Positions 1 to 12,869 are shown, numbered from the stretch's first letter. The stretch is DNA of 64,000 nucleotides from Saccopteryx bilineata (GCF_036850765.1 NC_089498.1:70100305-70164304); one strand, 5' to 3'. Made by a program: numbers and translations. The notes: a model not told the origin generated them from the letters alone.

Positions 1-62
1 AATTAAGACAAAATGTTTCCTCGACATCATCTTCTGGATAATCCAGTAATTGCTGCATGCTT
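1..62 (-). CDS. HERC4: HERC4 exon, HECT domain (partial, cut by window edge)
   Basis: Acceptor AG lies at 64-63 after a T-rich stretch ending TTTTGCAG. The exon completes an arginine codon begun in the previous exon (AG|A), then reads SMQQLLDYPEDDVEETFCLN before leaving the window. This is HECT N-lobe sequence just before the region that binds the E2 enzyme. The acidic stretch PEDDVEET is typical of HERC-family HECT domains. The 3' end of the exon and all later coding sequence, including the C-lobe cysteine, lie to the left of the window. Confidence 0.93.
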
Positions 63-696
63 CTGCAAAACAAAAAATGTTCCTTTTAGGTAAAACATTA
101 TTAAGTATTATGACTATTCTGCTTTTGAGTAACTAACTATATAATTCTCATTCATTGATAAAATCCTTTAATTTGTACTTTTACATTTGTTTCAGAATGG
201 TAGATGTACAATAGTAAACTTATAAAGTTGAAGAAAAATAATCATTCTAAGATGTTTATCTCTTCCTTAGAGTACAAGGGCCACGTAGCCACCCATTTTC
301 AACATTTGCCCTTATTTATATTCAACATTCATTCCATTTTATGTAATAAATAAAAAGAAATTTTAAATATTCAAGCTAGTCATGAAGATGGTCAGAAGTA
401 AAAATCCAAGTAAGTCATTTAACTACTCTCAGGAAACACCTTCCTAAATTTTACCTGATGTTAACAAAGTATTATTAAACCACTAAAAACCCAGCAAATG
501 TTTTTATATTCATTAAGTCCTTTTCAGCAGAAAGTTTTAGATCAAAGTAACACATTGGGTTTTCCTATATTAGAGCAGTTTTTGTTTATTCTGAAAATTC
601 AACAAGAATAACAATACACACCCATTTCGAAAAGGAAAGCTTTCTGTACATTTCCTATATCCTAAACCCCACCCTTTCCACTTTGTACAAACTAAC
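63..696. other. HERC4: HERC4 intron, no repeat recognised
   Basis: AT-rich intron sequence between two HECT exons. I recognise no gene, SINE or transposon in it. The minus-strand polypyrimidine tract and acceptor of the left exon are at 63-75, and the donor of the right exon is at 696-691. Confidence 0.6.
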
Positions 697-863
697 CTCC
701 CAACGTCAGGCATAAGTTCTTTCAAATCATCCAGGGATGGCTTCTTTTTTAACAGTTTCTTATATAAAGCCAAAGGAAAATGGAGGTCCACAATAGTAAA
801 ATTATAAATTGCTAATCCACAGATAACACCAATCAAATGGAACAAATCACTGTCTTCAAATGT
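697..863 (-). CDS. HERC4: HERC4 exon, HECT domain N-lobe
   Basis: This 167-nt exon begins in phase 0 after the acceptor at 865-864 and ends with the donor GTTAGT at 696-691. It reads TFEDSDLFHLIG, then GVICGLAIYN, and ends KELMPDVG plus two bases of an arginine codon. ICGLAIYN and LHFPLALYKKLL are HECT-family signatures lining the N-lobe core. The phase-2 end fits the next exon (62-1), which starts with the missing base. Human HERC4 has a very similar stretch, so the exon looks intact and under constraint. Confidence 0.95.
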
Positions 864-2440
864 CTAAAAATATAAGGAAAAAAAGTAAAGGCCTATTCTC
901 CAAGTTAAAAGAGTGAATATTTTCTGATTATAAAAACAAATACTTGTAGTAGAAAATATGAAAAATATAGAAAAAAGTAACAAATAATAAGAAGGTGTTT
1001 ATTCCCATTTCTATCTCTCTGGGATAAATAATTGTATTTTCGCACATTTCCATTCAATGTATTCTCTAAGACAAAATTAAAACCTAGCTGAGATCCTATT
1101 ACATATAACTTCAGAATGGGCATTTCCCCCAGAAATACGTGTTTCCATATCATTAAATAATTAATGATGACTAAAACTTTTTTCTGATTTAAAAATAATA
1201 TATCCAAAATACAGAAAATAAACCATAAAAACTACTCAGAAGTTTATTTTAAAATATTTTTATGCATTTTCACCTATTGAAAGTTCAGAAAAATATTAAA
1301 ACATATTTAAGGTTTTCTCATTTTTCTAATTACAAGTATTATCTTATGTCATCAAATATTCTTCCAGAAAATGATTTTTAATGGCTGCATATTATATCAT
1401 ATAAAAGTACAACGATTTGCTGAATTAGCTATTTTACTAGAATTGGACATTTAAATTATTAAACACTGAAAACAATGCTTATTCTACCTCTCTCCCCATC
1501 TTTAAAAAAGTAATATATAGTCACAGAAAAGTCTGTGAGTATGATAGTTAAAAGAAAAAAGTTTTTAAAGTAGATCTGGGGCACCAGATATGGTCCACTC
1601 ACCATCTAGTTTCTATGTTTTCAAAGATAAAAATATTATTTACCTCACATGGTGGTTGTGAGGAGTAAATGGGATAATGTATATAAAATGATTTTAATGT
1701 AGTTCCTGAAGTACACAGTAAAGGCTCAATAAATGTTAGTTATTCTAACTACCATAACAAGTAACATTCAAAATAAGATAGGCAAAACTGTATTTTGGTC
1801 AACAGTTTGAAGCATTTCCTTAGGAGAAATTTTGCTTCGTAAGGGAAGAATTACAGGGTGAAAAGGTAGTTAAGCATACTGTCAAACTGTTTTCCGCCAC
1901 ATCTATTCCACTTTCTGCTTACCTTTCTACATTTTCATCTACATGTACACACTACAAACACATGAACACACATTTCTGTCTGATTTAAAATGTCTTCTTT
2001 TGGTACATACTTTTTACTATTAGTGACACTGAGAAGTAGGGGTTTGTGTGTGCTTATGAAATACCTCATCAGGTACTTGGCCCATTTATCTTTTCAGGAT
2101 CTAATGTTTTCTTATATATTTGTATTTGAATTCTTCAGGGTATTACCCCATGTCACATCTGTTATATATACACCCTGTCTGTTATAAGCTTTTTAATTGT
2201 ACATTTTCTGTTATGTATAAAATTCATATTTCTCAGTGTCAAATTAATCTTTTTCCTTTGTGATCTGTGACACTGTGCTCAAGTTTAGAAAGTCCTTCTT
2301 AAATAGGGCAGGTTGCCTAATGTGTTACTCTCTCTTACTTCTTACATCTCTCTAAATGAGAGTAAAAGAAGAAAAATAGCACAAGCCCACACAAAAAAAT
2401 AGGGAAGAGTCTTAATAGCACTGAAAAGATGTTAATATTA
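864..2440. other. HERC4: HERC4 intron, mostly without recognisable repeats
   Basis: AT-rich intronic sequence. Short reading frames here have no family resemblance and no splice-bounded conservation signal that I can see. The right end runs into a SINE-B copy. Confidence 0.55.
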
Positions 2441-2444
2441 AATA

Positions 2445-2650
2445 AAACAATATTTTTCTTTTTCCCCCTTCTTTTCCAAGTTGAGAGGAATGGAGATAGA
2501 CAGACTCCCTCACATGCACCCTGACTGGGATCCACCTGGCAACCCTGGTCTGGGGCCAATGCTCTGCCCATCTGAGGCTATGCTCGCAACCGAGTACCCA
2601 TAACATCCAGCTTTGAAAACCAGTGAGGCTTATGCCTGGGAGAGCCAACG
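2445..2650 (-). repeat. SINE-B, 5'-truncated copy
   Basis: The poly-T end at 2453-2462 is the minus-strand tail. The body TAGACAGACTCCC, GGGATCCACCTGG and AATGCTCTGCCCATCTG is the 3' half of SINE-B. The tRNA-like head is missing, so the copy is truncated and old. Confidence 0.75.
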
Positions 2651-4014
2651 GGCTATAAGAAACCCAGGTTGTGTTCTTTCTGAGTCCTGGGACAGATGCA
2701 GCAGTTTGAAAAGTATGTAGGAAATATATGAAGGTGACACACTGATTAATTTTAGGGTGTATGCTGGAGGAACAGGGATTTATTGGAATTTTCTCCTGGT
2801 ATGTGTGATCCCCCCCCCCTTCTATAATCTAGCTGGTCTGACACTGGCAGGCACTATTTCTGACACTCTCCATTAAACTTGCTAACACTGTTCACCACAC
2901 CCTGGCATTTCCCTGAAGACCCACCCAGGCTAGTACACCTCCAAAGTGACTCGTTTTGCCACATTTGGTGGGTGGCCTTAGGTGGCACCAGCACACACCA
3001 GTGTGTCTGCAACGGCATGGCTAAGCCTCATAGCCTGCCACACCAAAAGCCTGGCCTGCACACCAGTGAGTTCACGACTTTTATGTCAAGGCCTCACAGC
3101 CAGCAGGCCAGGGGCCAGCGTGTCCATAGAACTTGTGGCTAACATACAACAAGAGGCTACACTAGTCCACTAAGGGAACACCTCTGGAGCACTTGGCTCT
3201 GGTGACTAGGGGGTTTCTACTACTGGACCACACACAACACCAAAATAAGGCCATGTTTTCAAGACCAGGATATTTAGCCTACCTACTTCATACCTAAAAA
3301 CAAACAGGTAAAATGAAAGAAAAGAATATGTTCCAAACAAAAAACCAGAACAAAACGCACAAAAAAAGAACTAAATGAAACTGAAGTAAGCTATATATTA
3401 GATGAAGAGTTCAAAGCAATAATCATAAAGATGGTCATTGAACTTCCTAAACAAATGGGTCAACTCAATGAGAACTTTAATAAAAAGATAAAAATTATAA
3501 AAAAGGACCTATCAAACTGAAAAACTTAACTGATACAAAAAACTACACTGGTGGAAATCAGCAGCAAATTAAATAATGCAGAAGAATGAATCAGCAATCA
3601 AGAAGAAAGGATAGTAGAAAATACTCCACTGAAAGATCAAAAAGAAAAAAAGATTTAAAAAGAATGAGTTAAACATTAAGGGCCCTTTGGGACAAAATCA
3701 AGCGTAGTAACATTTGAATAAACAGGGGCCCTAGAAGGAGAAGAGAGAGAGAAAATCTATTTGGAGCAATGATAGCTGAATACTTCCTTAACCTGGTGAA
3801 GGAAACAGACAACCAAGTCCAGGAAGCACAAAAAGTCCCAAAAAGATGAATCCAAAGAGACCCACACCAAAACACATTATAATTATATAAAATGTTACAA
3901 GTTAAAGGTAAAGAGAGAATGTTAAAAGCAGCTAGAAAAAAACAAGAAGTTACATACAAGGGAATGCCCATAAGGCTATCAGCTGACTTTACAAAGAAAA
4001 TAAAACACTAATTC

Positions 4015-4560
4015 AAGAAGATATATGCACCCCTATATTCACTGCTGTATTAATTACAATGGCCGAGATATGGAAAAACCTTAATGTTCATCAATAGATG
4101 ACTAGATAAAGAAGTGGATACAAGTAACATATACACATTACTCAGCAATGAAAAAATTAAATCTTTCCATTGGTGACAATATGTATAAACCTAGAGTGTA
4201 CTGGCTAAGTGAAATGAGAGAGAAAGACAAACATTGCATCATTTCACTTATGTGTGGAATCTAAAACAATGAAACAAATGAACAAAGATTCACAGACACA
4301 GAGAAATAGTTTCCACAAGGTTGAGTGTTTGGGGTATGGGCAAAAAGGTGAAGGGGATTAAGAGGTACAAACTTATACGTGTAACATAAATCACTGATAT
4401 GTACAGTAGCATATAGAAAACAAAGTCTAGAATATCACAATAACGTTTCACGGTGACAAATAGTGGACCTTTGGTGTTGATCACTTTGTAAGGTATGTAA
4501 GTGTGAAATTTCATTATGTTGTACATTTGAAACAAACAGCTTCAAAAAAAACAAAAACAA
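4015..4560 (+). mobile_element. L1 3'-end fragment nested in another L1
   Basis: This is the last part of ORF2 and the 3' UTR of an L1: TATATGCACCCCTATATTC, then ACAATGGCCGAGATATGG, then TTCACTTATGTGTGGAATC, closing in an A-rich tail near 4540-4570. It lies between ORF1-like and endonuclease-like parts of the host L1, so the order is wrong for a single element and implies a nested 5'-truncated insertion. Confidence 0.7.
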
Positions 4561-5165
4561 AACAAAACAGGAAACAGGGAAAAGAAGTATGGCATATCAC
4601 CAAACAAAAACAACTGACAGAAACACAAAAGAGAAGAACCAAAAGAGAAACAGAGCTGCCAGAAAACAAAACATAAAATGGCTATAGGAAATTTTCAAGC
4701 ATCAATAATTACCCTAAGTATAAATCAACTGAACTCACCAATAAAGAGGCAAAGAGTAGCAGATTGGATCAGGAAGCAAAACCCAACCGTATGCTGCTTT
4801 CAGGAGACAACCTAAGCTACAAGGATAAAAGCAGACTCAAAGTGAAAGGTTGGAAAACTATTCTCCAAGCAAATAATACCCAAAGAAAAGATATACTAAT
4901 ATCTGACAACACTGACTTCAAGACAACAAACGTAGTAAGAAACAAAGATGGACATTTCATAATGATAAAGGGGACACTAACTGTATCAAGAAGATATAAT
5001 ACTTCTTAATATATATGCACCAAATCAGGAAGCACCAAAATATAAGACATCTACTAATAGATCTAAAAACAGAAACAGACAAAAACACAATCATAGTTGG
5101 GAGATCTCAACATGCTATTGACAGCTTTAGACAGATCATCCAAACAGAAAATCAATAAAAAAATA

Positions 5166-5708
5166 CAGGGGGTCCTTGGGTTATGACAGTCTTGACATAT
5201 GATGTTTCGAGTTTAAAACATTCCCATAAAATTTTTTTAAATTTATTTATTCATTTTAGAGGAGGGAGGGAGGGAGGAAGGGAGGGGGAGAGAGAGAGAG
5301 AGAGAGAGAAGCAGGAAGCTTCAATTCCCATATGTGCCTTGACCGGGCAAGCCCAGGGTTTTGAACCAGCAACCTCAGCATTCCAGGTCAATGCTTTATC
5401 TACTGCACCACCACAGGTCAGGCCAATCCCATAAAAATTTTTAAAAATTTAGATGTGTTTCAGCTTATGCCATTAGCGTCATACTTACACAGACTAAGTG
5501 GACAAACTAGTTTGGTTGTGTGTGGTGGAAGAATATGCAGTGTTCTTTTTCTGTGGATTAGTTGTATTTTTATGATCCAAATTATGATATTACAACTGTG
5601 CTAGGATAGGTAAGTGACTTAGGCTAGCATATGTGTTTCAACTTATACCAAAAATCGGGTTCCATCACTGATATAGGAACAGATTGTGCTGTAACTCAAG
5701 GACCCCTG
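5166..5708. mobile_element. Non-autonomous Tigger/pogo-like DNA transposon
   Basis: The inverted ends CAGGGGGTCCTTGGGTTA and (reverse complement) CAGGGGTCCTTGAGTTAC are flanked by TA at 5164-5165 and 5709-5710, as expected of the Tc1/mariner/pogo superfamily. No transposase frame remains. The element interrupts the L1 endonuclease region and itself carries a SINE-C. Confidence 0.75.
5233..5424 (-). repeat. SINE-C nested in the Tigger-like element
   Basis: Minus-strand SINE-C: its tail appears as TTTATTTATTCATTTTAG, followed by a GA-rich tract (5260-5310) and the tRNA-like head ending CACCACCACAGGTCAGGCC. The target duplication CCCATAAAATTTTT / CCCATAAAAATTTT is at about 5223 and 5428. Confidence 0.85.
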
Positions 5709-7020
5709 TACTGGTCTTAAATGACACAGTAGATCAAATAAACATAATAGACATTTATAGAAAATTTCATCCCAGAACATCAGATTATACTTCTTTTTCT
5801 CAGTGTGCATAGAATATTCTCAAGGATAGACTATATGCTGGGCTTGAGATAGACTAAATAACTTCATCAAATTGAAGAAGATTGAAATTACATGAAGCAT
5901 ATTCTCTGACCATAAAGCTTTGAAATTAGAATTCAACTGAAAAAAGGAAGTAAAGAAACCCACAAAAATATGGAAATTAACATAATTCTAAAAAAAAGAC
6001 TGGGTCAAAGAATGACAACACAACATATCAAAACTTTTGGGATGTAGGAAAAGCAGTAATAAGAGGGAAGTTTATAACACTACAGGCTTATATCAAGAAA
6101 AAAGGGAGATCCCGAGTAAACAACCTAACATTACATCTGAAAGAACTAGAAAAATAATACAGGCCTCCCAAAGTCAGCAGAAGGAATAAATAGTAAATAT
6201 TAGAGCAGAGCTAAATGAAATAAAGAACAACAAAAAAAAACTTTAGAAAAAATTAAGACAATGATCTGGTTCTTTGAAAAGATCATTAAAAGTGACAAAC
6301 TCCTAGACTCATTGAGGAAAAAAGAGAAATGACTCATATAAACAAAATCCAAAATAAAGAGGAGAAATTACCACAGACATCATAGATATACAAAGGATCA
6401 TACTAGAATACTATCAAAGATTATATGCCAACAAATTCAAGAATCTAGAAGAAATGGGTAAGTTCCTAGAACTATAAAATCTTCCTAGACTGAATGACAC
6501 AGATGTGGAAAACCTAACGAGACCCATATGCAGAGAGAAAATAGAAATAACTATCAAAAACCTCCCCAAAAATACAAGTCCATGACCAGATGGCTACGCC
6601 AGTGAATTCTACCAAATATTCAAAGATTTGGTACTTATCCTTCTTAAAGTCTTCTAAAAAATAAAAGATGAAGCAATACTCCCTAACACATTTTACGAGG
6701 CCAACATAACCCTGACACCAAAACCTGGCAAACACAACACAAAAAAGGAAAACTACAGACCAGTATCTCTAATGAATACAGATGCAAAAGTCCTAACAAA
6801 ATACTACCAAACTGAATACAACAACACATTAAAAAAATACATCACAATCAAGTGAAATTTATTCCAGGAGCACAAAGGATGGTTCAACATATGCAAATCA
6901 ATCAATATAATATACCACATCAACCAAACAAAAAACAAAAACCGTATGATCCTATCAGTAGATGCAGAAAATGCATTCTATAAGATACAGCATCCATTTA
7001 TGTTTAAAACATTCAATAAG

Positions 7021-7186
7021 CCCCAGCCAGATAGCTCAGTTGGTTAGAACATCATTCTGAAGCACAGAGGTTGCTCTTTTGAAACCCAGTTAGGGCACAT
7101 ATAACTAATCAATGTTCCTGTCTCTTTCTCACATCTTCCCTTCCTCTCTCTAAAATCAATAAAATAAACATTTTTAAAAAAACCAT
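7021..7186 (+). repeat. SINE-D nested in L1 reverse transcriptase region
   Basis: The tRNA-like head CCAGATAGCTCAGTTGGTTA is followed by a B-box-like TTTTGAAACCC, a TC-rich stretch and the tail AAAATCAATAAAATAAAC. The duplicated target ACATTCAATAA / ACCATTCAATAA flanks it. Confidence 0.85.
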
Positions 7187-8961
7187 TCAATAAAATGCAT
7201 ATAGAAGAAAAATAACTCAATATAATAAAGGCCATATATGACAAACAATCAGCCAATATCATAATCAATGGTGAAAAAATAAAGGTTTTTCCTCTAAAAT
7301 CAGGAACAAGACAAGGCTGGCCATTCTCTACATTCTTATTCAACATAGTACTGAAAGTCTTACAGCAATCTGGCAAGAGAAAGAAATAAAACGCACCCAT
7401 GTTGGGAAAGAAGTAAAGGTATCATTTTTTACAGATGATATGATCCTGTATATGAAAAACCCCAAAGATTCTACTGAAAAGCTATTGGAAACAATAAACA
7501 GTAAAATAGAAGAATACAAAATCAATACACAAAAGTCTACTGCTTTCCTATATGCCAACAATAAAACTTCAGAAAATTAACTGAATAAAAACATTCCTTT
7601 TATTATTGCAATAACAACAACAAAAGTATCTAGAAATAAACAATAGATGTGAAGGATATATATAAGGAAAATTTTATATCAAGCATTATTGGAAGAAATT
7701 AAAAAGACACAATGAAACAGAAAAATCTTCCATGTTCATGGATCAGAAGAATCAACCTATTTAAAATGGCCATATTACCTAAAGCAATAAGCAAATTTAA
7801 TGCAATTCCCATGAAAATCCCAAACAAAAAAAATCACCAGATTGGTATGGAACCATAAAAAACTCCAAATAACAAAAGTAATCCTGAGAAAAAAGAATGT
7901 AGTTGGTGGTATCACACTACCTAACTTCAAATTATACTACAGAAACACAATAATCAAAACATCATGTTACTGGCAGAAAAGACATACCGACCAATCAAAG
8001 AGAAGCAAAAGCCCACTAATAAAACCACATTTTATAGATGAATAATCTTTAACAAAGGAGTCACAAGTACAGAATGGAAATAAGAAAGCCCCTTCAATAA
8101 ATAAATGGTGCTGGGAAAATTAGAAAGCCACACGCAAAAGAACAAAAACTGACTATACCTTGTCCCCATGCAAAAACATTAATTCAAAATGAATCAAAGA
8201 CCTAAATATAAGATATGAAACAATAAATTACATAGAAGAAAACAGGTACTAAACTTACGCATTTTTGGCTGTAGATAACATTTTATGAAGTTGACCCCAA
8301 AGGCAAGGAAAGTAAAGGCAAATAAATAAATGAAACTATATCAAACTAAAAAGCTTCTCCACAGCAAAAGAAACCAACAACAAAACAAAAAGTCAGCCAA
8401 CCAAATGGGAGATAATATTCACAAACAACTTTGATAAGAGGTTAATATACAAAATATATAAAGAACTCACAAAGCTCAGCTACAAACAATCCAATTAAAA
8501 AAGGGGAGAAGACCTGAACAGATATGTCTCCCATGAAGACGTACTAATAAAGAGATACAAGAAAAGATGCTCATCTTCACTAGCTATTAGAGAGATGCAA
8601 ATTAAAACCACAATGAGATATCACCTCACATCTGTCAGATTGGCTGTTACCAACAAGACAGATAATAAGTGTTGGAGAGGCTGTGGAGAAAAAGGAACCC
8701 TCATTCACTGCTGGAGGGAATGTAAACTGGCACAGCCATTATGGAAGAAAGTATGGTGGTTCCTCAAAAAATTAAGAATAGAATTACCATATGACCTAGC
8801 AATCCCTCTACTGGGTAGCTACCCATAAAACCTAGTACGCAAAGACACATGCAGCCCCATGTTCATCACAGCATTATTCATGGTAGCCCACACATGGAAA
8901 CAACCAAAGTGTGCCTTGATAGATGATTGAATAAAGAAGATGTGGTGCTGTACATATATAC

Positions 8962-9157
8962 CAGGTGTCCCCAAACTACGGCCCGTGGGCCACATGTGGC
9001 CCCCTGAGGCCATTTATCCGCCCCCCCCCCCGCCGCACTTCCAGAAGGGACACCTCTTTTGTTGGTGGTCAGTGAGAGGAGCACTGTATGTGGTGGCCCT
9101 CCAACAGTCTGAGAGACAGTGAACTGGCCTCTTGTGTAAAAAGTTTGAGGATTCCTG
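8962..9157. mobile_element. Non-autonomous hAT-type element inside L1
   Basis: The ends CAGGTGTCCCCAAACT and (reverse complement of the right end) CAGGAATCCTCAAACT are imperfect inverted repeats with CAG...CTG termini typical of hAT elements. The L1 sequence continues on both sides (GTACATATATA left, GTGAAATACTACTCACC right). A clean 8-bp target duplication is not visible. A C-rich run is at 9020-9032. Confidence 0.7.
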
Positions 9158-9342
9158 CAGTGAAATACTACTCACCATAAGAAATTATGACATAAGGCCA
9201 TTTACAACAACATGGATGGACCCTGAGAACATTACACTAAATGAAATAAGTAAATCAGAAAAAGCTAAGAACTATATGATTTCACACATAGGTGGGATAT
9301 AAAACTGAAACTCATGGACCTAGATAAAAATAAAGTGGTCAC

Positions 9343-9363
9343 GGGGGGGGGGGGGGGGGGGGG
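9343..9363 (+). repeat. Poly-G run in L1 3' UTR
   Basis: Twenty-one consecutive G within the L1 3' UTR. L1 3' UTRs often carry such G-rich tracts, which may fold as quadruplexes. Confidence 0.9.
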
Positions 9364-9595
9364 AGGGAATGGGCGTAAAGAGGGATAACTATACAATGAC
9401 AGAAAATGATTTGACTTTGGGTAATGGGCACACAACACAATAATTCAAATGCTATAGAAATGTTTACATGTAAAACCTGTATATTCTTATTGATAAATGC
9501 CACCCTTATTAAATTTAATAATAAATAAATAAATAATAAATAAATAAATGCATATGCTCAAAGAGCTAAAGAACCATTTAAAAAACTAAAGAAGC

Positions 9596-9930
9596 CTGAC
9601 CAGGCAGTGGCGCAGTGGATAGAGCGTCGGAATGGGATGCGGAGGACCCAGGTTCGAGACCCCGAGGGTGCCAGCTTGAGCACAGGCTCATCTGGTTTGA
9701 GCAAAAAGGTCACCAGCTTGGACCCAAGGTCACTGGCTCGAGCAAGGGGTTATTCGGTCGGCTGAAGGCCCGATGGTCAAGGCACATATGAGAAAGCAAT
9801 CAATGAACAACTAAGGTGTCGCAACGAAAAAAACTGATGATTGATGCTTATCTCTTTGTTCCTGTCTGTCTGTCCCTATCTATCCCTCTCTCTGACTCTC
9901 TCTGCCCCTGTAAAAAAAAAAAATAAATAA
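9596..9930 (+). repeat. SINE-A, near full length
   Basis: It runs from head GCCTGACCAGGCAGTGGCG to a tail of A plus AAATAAATAAATAAA. The B-box-like GGTTCGAGACC is at about 9650. The target copies AAAAAACTAAAGAA / AAAAAACTGAAGAA flank it. Confidence 0.9.
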
Positions 9931-10767
9931 ATAAAAAACTGAAGAAAAGCAGGATAACAATGTCTCATCGAAGAATATCAGTAGAGAGATAAATATTATG
10001 AAAAAGGATCAAATAGAAATTCTGGAGCTGAAAAGTACAATAACTAAAATGAAAAATTCATTAAAGGGTACAACCAAACAAAATTTTAACAGGTAGGAAA
10101 AAATCAACGAACTTGAAGATAGGTCAATTGCAATGATCTCCTTTGAGAAGTAACAGCATAAAGAAGAAATACGAACGCAGCTGTTCTAAGAGACCTGCAG
10201 GATACCATAATGTGTACCATCCATCATACAAATAGTCAAGTCCCAGGAGGTATGAGAGGGATAGAAAAATATTTAAAGAAAGTGTTGAAAGCCAATTACG
10301 AGGAGCATATTGAAAGCAGCAAAAGAAAACTACCTCATCACATAGCAGGGCTTCTCAATGAGATTAATAGCTAATTACTAATCAAAATCCATGGATGCCA
10401 AAAAGCTGTAGAATTATATATAAAAGGGCTAAAAGAAAAAATTGGCAAATAAGAATTCTCTATTCAGGAAATCTCAGATAAATAAAAATTGAAGGTAGTT
10501 TATTGCTACTAGACCTTCTCTAAAAGAAATGCTAAAGTCTGCAAGCTGAAAGAATGCTACACAGTAATGCAAACCATACAAAAGAACGAACTCTGGTAAA
10601 GGTAGATAAAAAGGTAAATAAAAAGTTAATATATATTATTGCATTTTTGATTTGTATCTCCTCTTTTTTCCCTATATGGTTTAAAAAAGACAAATTCATA
10701 AACTAATGATAAATCTATATTAATGGGCACACAATATATAAAGCTCTAAGTCGTGAAGATAAAATAA

Positions 10768-11148
10768 AGGGGTAGCCCTGGCTGGTTGGCTCAGCAGTAG
10801 AGCATGGGCCTGGCATGTGAAAGCCCCAGGTTTGGTTCCTGGGCAGGACACACAGGAGAAGAGACCTTTTGCTTCTCCACTTCTCCACCCGTCTCTCTGT
10901 CTTCCCCTCCTGCAGCCAAAGGCTTGAATGGTTGGACCAGAGTCGATCCTCAAGCCCTGAGGATGATCTATGACCTTGGCCTCAGGACTAAAATAGCTTG
11001 GTTGCCAAGCAACAGTGACACAGAGCTGCAGCCCAGCTGGAAAGAGCCTCGTAGGGGCTTGTTAGGTGGACCCCAGTCAAGGGTGTATGCAGAAGTCTGT
11101 CTCTGCCTCCCCACCTCTCCCTTAATATAAATGAATGAATGAATGAAG
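10768..11148 (+). repeat. SINE-B, near full length
   Basis: Head CCCTGGCTGGTTGGCTCAGC, promoter-like B box GGTTTGGTTCC, TC-rich middle and a tail of GAATGAATGAATGAA. Confidence 0.88.
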
Positions 11149-11234
11149 AGAGAATGACAGAACTATTCTAAGAGCAGAGTCTCTGTATATTATTGAAGCT
11201 TGTATTAATTCAAACTAGATTGTTATAAATTTAA

Positions 11235-11495
11235 AATGCAAAAAATAAAAGCATTAAGCAAAGAAAAAAATCTTATAGCCACCAACAATAGTGTGGAGAT
11301 TACAGAGGGAAACAGGAATGGGGGGAGGTAGAGGAGGGTAAAGGAGATATAAATGGTGATGAAGGGAGACTTGACTTGGGTGGTGAACACACAATGCAAT
11401 ATACAGATAAAGTATTATATAATTGTACACCTGAAATCTGTGTAATTAACCAATGTAACCAAAATCAGTAAAATATTTTAAAAATTAATTAAAAT
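11235..11495 (+). mobile_element. L1 3' UTR fragment
   Basis: The sequence GACTTGACTTGGGTGGTGAA, then TTGTACACCTGAAATCTG and an A-rich end, is typical of a mammalian L1 3' UTR. It separates ORF1-like from ORF2-like parts of the surrounding L1, so it is probably a separate insertion. Confidence 0.65.
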
Positions 11496-12221
11496 GTTAA
11501 TTGTAACATTCAGAGAAACTACTAAGAAAATAACAGAAATAGATATAAGGAAAGGAAAAAAAACAATGCACTAGAAAAAAATATCAATTAAACACCAAAA
11601 CTGAGGAAGTACTGGAAGAACTGAATAAAGAAAATATGACATATAGAAAACAAATAGCAAAACAGCAGGAGTGCTTTCTTATCAGTAGTGGTTTTAAATG
11701 TAAATGAACTAAGTTCTGCAATCAAAAGGCAGAGAACTGCAGAATGAGTTTACAAAAACAAAACAAACCATGATTCCTACGTTGTCTACAAGCGTCACTT
11801 TAAGACACAATGAGGTTGAAAGTACAAGTTTATAAAAAAATATTCCATGCAGGGAATAAGCAGAAAGAGAGCACAGTGAAAAAAAAATACTTTGTCAAAT
11901 ATTGTTACAAGAGACAAAAAAGAATATATTGATAACAGTGTCAATCATCAAGAAGATATAACATTTACAAACATACACTGTATAAAAATATAGTTTCAAA
12001 ATATCAGAAGCAAAAACTGTCAGAATTGAAGGGAAAAAAAACACAGTTCTAAAACAATAGTTGAAAAACCACTTCCAATAATGGTGAAGACAATCAGAAG
12101 ACCAATAAGGAAATAGAGGACTTAACACTATAAATCAACTAGACCTAATAATAGCTAAACATATAACACTTTTCAGGATAGACCATATATTAGATCACAA
12201 TAAGATTCAATAAGTTGTTTG

Positions 12222-12546
12222 TTTTTTTTTAATAAATTTTTATTAATGTTAATGGGATGACATTAATAATTCAGGGTACATATATTCAAAGAAAACATGT
12301 CTAGGTTATCTTGTCATTAAATTATGTTGCATACCCCTCACCCAGAGTCAGATTGTCCTCCGTCACCCTCTGTCTAGTTTTCTCTGTGCCCCTCCCCCTC
12401 CCCCTAACTCTCTCCCTCCCTCCCTCCTGCATCCTCCCTCCCCCCACCCCTGGTAACCACCACTCTCTTGTCCATGTCTCTTAGTCTCGTTTTTATGTTC
12501 CACCAATGTATGGAATCATGTAGTTCTTGTTTTTTTCTGATTTACT
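12222..12546 (-). mobile_element. 5'-truncated young L1 3' end
   Basis: Read on the minus strand this is the same 3' UTR type as the near-full-length L1 ending at 57995 (shared TATGTACCCTGAATTATTAA-like end). It is flanked by perfect copies of TTCAATAAGTTGTTT at 12206-12220 and 12547-12561. Confidence 0.85.
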
Positions 12547-12561
12547 TTCAATAAGTTGTTT

Positions 12562-12869
12562 TTTTTACAGAGACAGAGAGAGGGATAGATAGGGAGACAG
12601 GAACAGAGAGAGATGGAGAAGCATCAATCATCAGTTTTTCATTGTGACACCTTAGTTGTTCATTGATTGCTTTCTCATATGTGCTTTGACCGTGGGGCTA
12701 CAGCAGACTGAGTGACCCCTTGCTCAAGCCAGCGACCTTGTGTCCAAGTTGGTGAGCTTTGCTCAAACCAGATGAGCCCACGCTCAAACTGGCGAGCTCA
12801 GGGTCTTGAACCTGGGTCTTTGGCACCCCAGTCCGACGCTCTATCCACTGCACCACAGCCTGGTCAAGC
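12562..12869 (-). repeat. SINE-A directly beside the L1 insertion
   Basis: Minus-strand SINE-A with its tail at 12562 and head ending at CACCACAGCCTGGTCA. It is followed by a third copy of TTCAATAAGTT at 12870-12880, so it used the same target as the neighbouring L1 fragment. Confidence 0.88.

Larger units (their letters stand above)
2780..9545 (+). mobile_element. Old L1 LINE, fragmented by nested insertions
   Basis: Collinear L1 pieces on the plus strand, antisense to HERC4. Leader and ORF1-like sequence occupy about 2850-4014. The ORF2 endonuclease start is near 4690 (in-frame SIITLSINQLNSPIK). Reverse transcriptase is at about 6250-7600, with a TDD catalytic-type motif near 7430. The cysteine-rich C-terminal knuckle ([15 protein letters not shown]) is at about 8665-8715. 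The 3' UTR has a long G run and ends in AATAAATAA repeats at about 9520-9545. Many stops and frameshifts make it dead. Interruptions are an older L1 3' end (4015-4560), a Tigger-like element (5166-5708), a SINE-D (7021-7186) and a hAT element (8962-9157). Confidence 0.85.

Noticed and set aside
8595..8828. A cysteine-rich 77-residue frame as a zinc-finger gene
   Set aside because: It is the C-terminal knuckle region of an old L1 ORF2. The same sequence recurs at 57225-57443.
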